A model generated the notes under the pieces. It saw only the letters and a list, made by a program, of their open reading frames with translations, made no database searches and was not told where the DNA came from. Shown here one piece after another: positions 34,926-64,000 of a stretch of DNA of 64,000 nucleotides (position 1 is the stretch's first letter; each line of letters begins with the position of its first letter). The DNA lies in NCBI GenBank assembly GCA_009760855.2, contig WPIO01000029.1:4434001-4498000 (forward strand), written 5' to 3'. The translations under genes and the position numbers were made by a program. The DNA is from Cristatella mucedo. Its lineage: Eukaryota; Bryozoa; Phylactolaemata; Cristatellidae.

Positions 34926-35143
34926 TTGAGTGTGCGTCTGCTTGCTTGTGTGAGAATACCCACTATTGGGCACAGTGACCACTGAAAATCTACTTGCTCA
35001 GATCAAAGCTGCCACATGTGCTGGGGCCACGTCGAAAGAAGTACTGCGAACCGCCATGCGATGGCCACACCTGCTTTTTACGATGGGCTCTTATATTCTT
35101 GTTTTTTTCTCGGGCAAATTGGCCTTTCGTGGATTCATATAAC

Positions 35144-35193
35144 AAGGACTATTGCAGGCTTAGTCATCAAGGACTATTGCAGGCTTAGTCATC
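35144..35193. repeat. 25-bp perfect tandem duplication
   Basis: The unit starts AAGGACTATTGCAGGC and is present exactly twice. Confidence 0.95.
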
Positions 35194-35350
35194 AGGGACA
35201 TCTAAGATTGGTGATTTTCATCAGACTATATAACCTACAAAATTTTACTGTGCACCATTAGCTAATTATTGTTCATACTTAGATATGACCTAATGTTAAA
35301 ACCAGTACAAATCCTGCCAAGCTTGTCTTGTTTTGGCTGTTAATCACTAG

Positions 35351-35490
35351 AGTTGGTTTGGTCTAGCGGTTAAGGTGCTCGCCCCGACCAAGGTCTTACT
35401 GAGGTCGTGGGCTCGAGCCCCGAGGCATATGTGAAGCGCCTGAATAGAGATTAAGTTCTCTTGGAGCGCTATATAAATGAATTATATTTA
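35351..35490 (+). mobile_element. SINE-A, clean forward copy
   Basis: A box in GGTCTAGCGGTTAAGGTGCT, B box GGGCTCGAGCC, then AAGCGCCTGAATAGAGATTA and CTTGGAGCGCTATATAAATG. The tail is a variant of the LINE-A terminal hairpin. Confidence 0.88.
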
Positions 35491-36007
35491 TATTTAGAGT
35501 TCCAGTTGCAGGCTTCCCGAAGCCTCTGGGTGGTAACAGCAATGAGGGGGCTGGTCCCAGCATTAATGGAGCTCGAGAACGATTTCACCACATTTCTTTA
35601 GGCACAATGTTCTTTTGAATCGGCATCCAAGCACAAAGCAGTAGCAGGCTAAGGAAAAAATTACCAACTGGAATCATGTGACAGAGAGAGCCTTACGCAA
35701 TCGAATTTCGAATTCACTGGGAGCAAAGTGAGCTGTACTAAAGTGCGGCCAATCTTTGTGCTAAAGCATCTTCAACGGTACCACTGACAGGAGCTCAGCC
35801 TTCGACTGGGATTCTGTCCCCCTGGGCCTTGAAGAGTTCTCTTCTTGAAATTCGAAGTACCAGTAGTTGTAAGAAGCAGCATTTAATGAATTCGCCATAA
35901 GCAAATAGAATCCGAAAACAGGGCACTTGATAGGCATTGCTTATCAACTCCTGCCGTAATGATTATCGCGTCTATTTCAAATATGCAAATATACATTTTA
36001 GCGTATA

Positions 36008-63693
<27,686 letters not shown>

Positions 63694-64000
63694 CTATAAT
63701 AAGCAACAGGGCACATTCATGTCAAAACCGTGCTGCAAAAATCTGCGAACAGTTGTAAGCTATATCAGTCAGTGAATGCGCCTGCTGAATAAGTGCCAGC
63801 AGTTCCTAAAACGGAGCTGCTAATTACAAGTAAGCCCAGAAACATTTATGTGCATCCATCTTCGCAGAGTCAAAGAATGCTGCAAGCTTTATGCTCCATT
63901 AAATACCGGCTATTGGCGGTGCTGATATTTAGCACATCGGCTCTTTGGTCGTTGCCTTTTATACTAATCATAGCAAGATGCAAGATGCCAGCCGGTTCAG
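63694..64000. other. Fibulin intron running off the window
   Basis: No exon seen upstream of 63693 within the window. The remaining N-terminal exons must lie beyond the edge. Confidence 0.5.

Larger units (their letters stand above)
34599..36007. other. Convergent spacer between HSD17B10 and the fibulin gene
   Basis: Both genes point into this 1.4 kb, so both 3' untranslated regions lie here. Contains SINE-C (34795-34925, reverse), a 25-bp tandem duplication (35144-35193) and SINE-A (35351-35490, forward). No coding gene seen. Confidence 0.6.

Noticed and set aside
35351-35425. tRNA gene on the plus strand
   Set aside because: A and B boxes are present but no cloverleaf closes. The same unit recurs with a LINE-like tail, so it is a SINE.

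Overview
This is a stretch of an animal (metazoan) nuclear genome. Three intron-rich genes can be followed exon by exon with GT-AG junctions, and each gives an uninterrupted protein when its exons are joined in phase. Introns run from about 100 bases to 12.5 kb and are full of old LINE fragments, two families of tRNA-derived SINEs, DNA-transposon remnants, one nested LTR element and very long dinucleotide repeats. The gene set (Chk2 kinase, HSD17B10, fibulin) and the repeat types suggest a non-vertebrate animal, probably marine. I cannot name the phylum from sequence alone.

Layout. 1-3038: LINE remnants and unassigned sequence. 3039-26425 (minus): a complete checkpoint-kinase-2 (CHEK2) gene, 14 coding exons, 460 codons plus stop, with an FHA domain followed by a Ser/Thr kinase domain. 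26426-26665: only 240 bp separate the CHEK2 start codon from the start codon of the next gene on the opposite strand, so this is a candidate bidirectional promoter. 26666-34598 (plus): a complete HSD17B10-type mitochondrial short-chain dehydrogenase, 5 coding exons, 260 codons plus stop. 34599-36007: tail-to-tail intergenic spacer with SINEs. 36008 to beyond 63693 (minus): a fibulin-1-like extracellular matrix gene, 5' end outside the window. It has a chain of calcium-binding EGF exons, all phase 1 to phase 1, and two alternative C-terminal fibulin modules. One is a single exon at 46132-46582. The other is a pair of exons at 36008-36150 and 36355-36608. Both fit the same phase-2 donor of the last EGF exon, which mirrors the fibulin-1 C/D splice choice.

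Mobile DNA. LINE-A is an L2/CR1-like non-LTR element with a 3' hairpin and an ATT-rich tail. SINE-A carries a tRNA-like head and a LINE-A-like tail. LINE-B and SINE-C form a second possible pair. Two short hAT-type elements in CHEK2 introns have ends like the vertebrate OposCharlie/OC1 group and 8-bp target duplications. A 1.55-kb non-autonomous LTR element (LTRs TG...CA, 5-bp duplication TTAAG) interrupts a LINE-A copy inside the fibulin gene. A foldback-like element with inverted 15-bp repeat arrays lies near 62.7-63.2 kb.

The three genes are not a pathway: a DNA-damage kinase, a mitochondrial dehydrogenase and a secreted matrix protein. The only likely functional coupling is the shared promoter of CHEK2 and HSD17B10. 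All domain assignments come from reading translations against remembered family sequences. No search was run.
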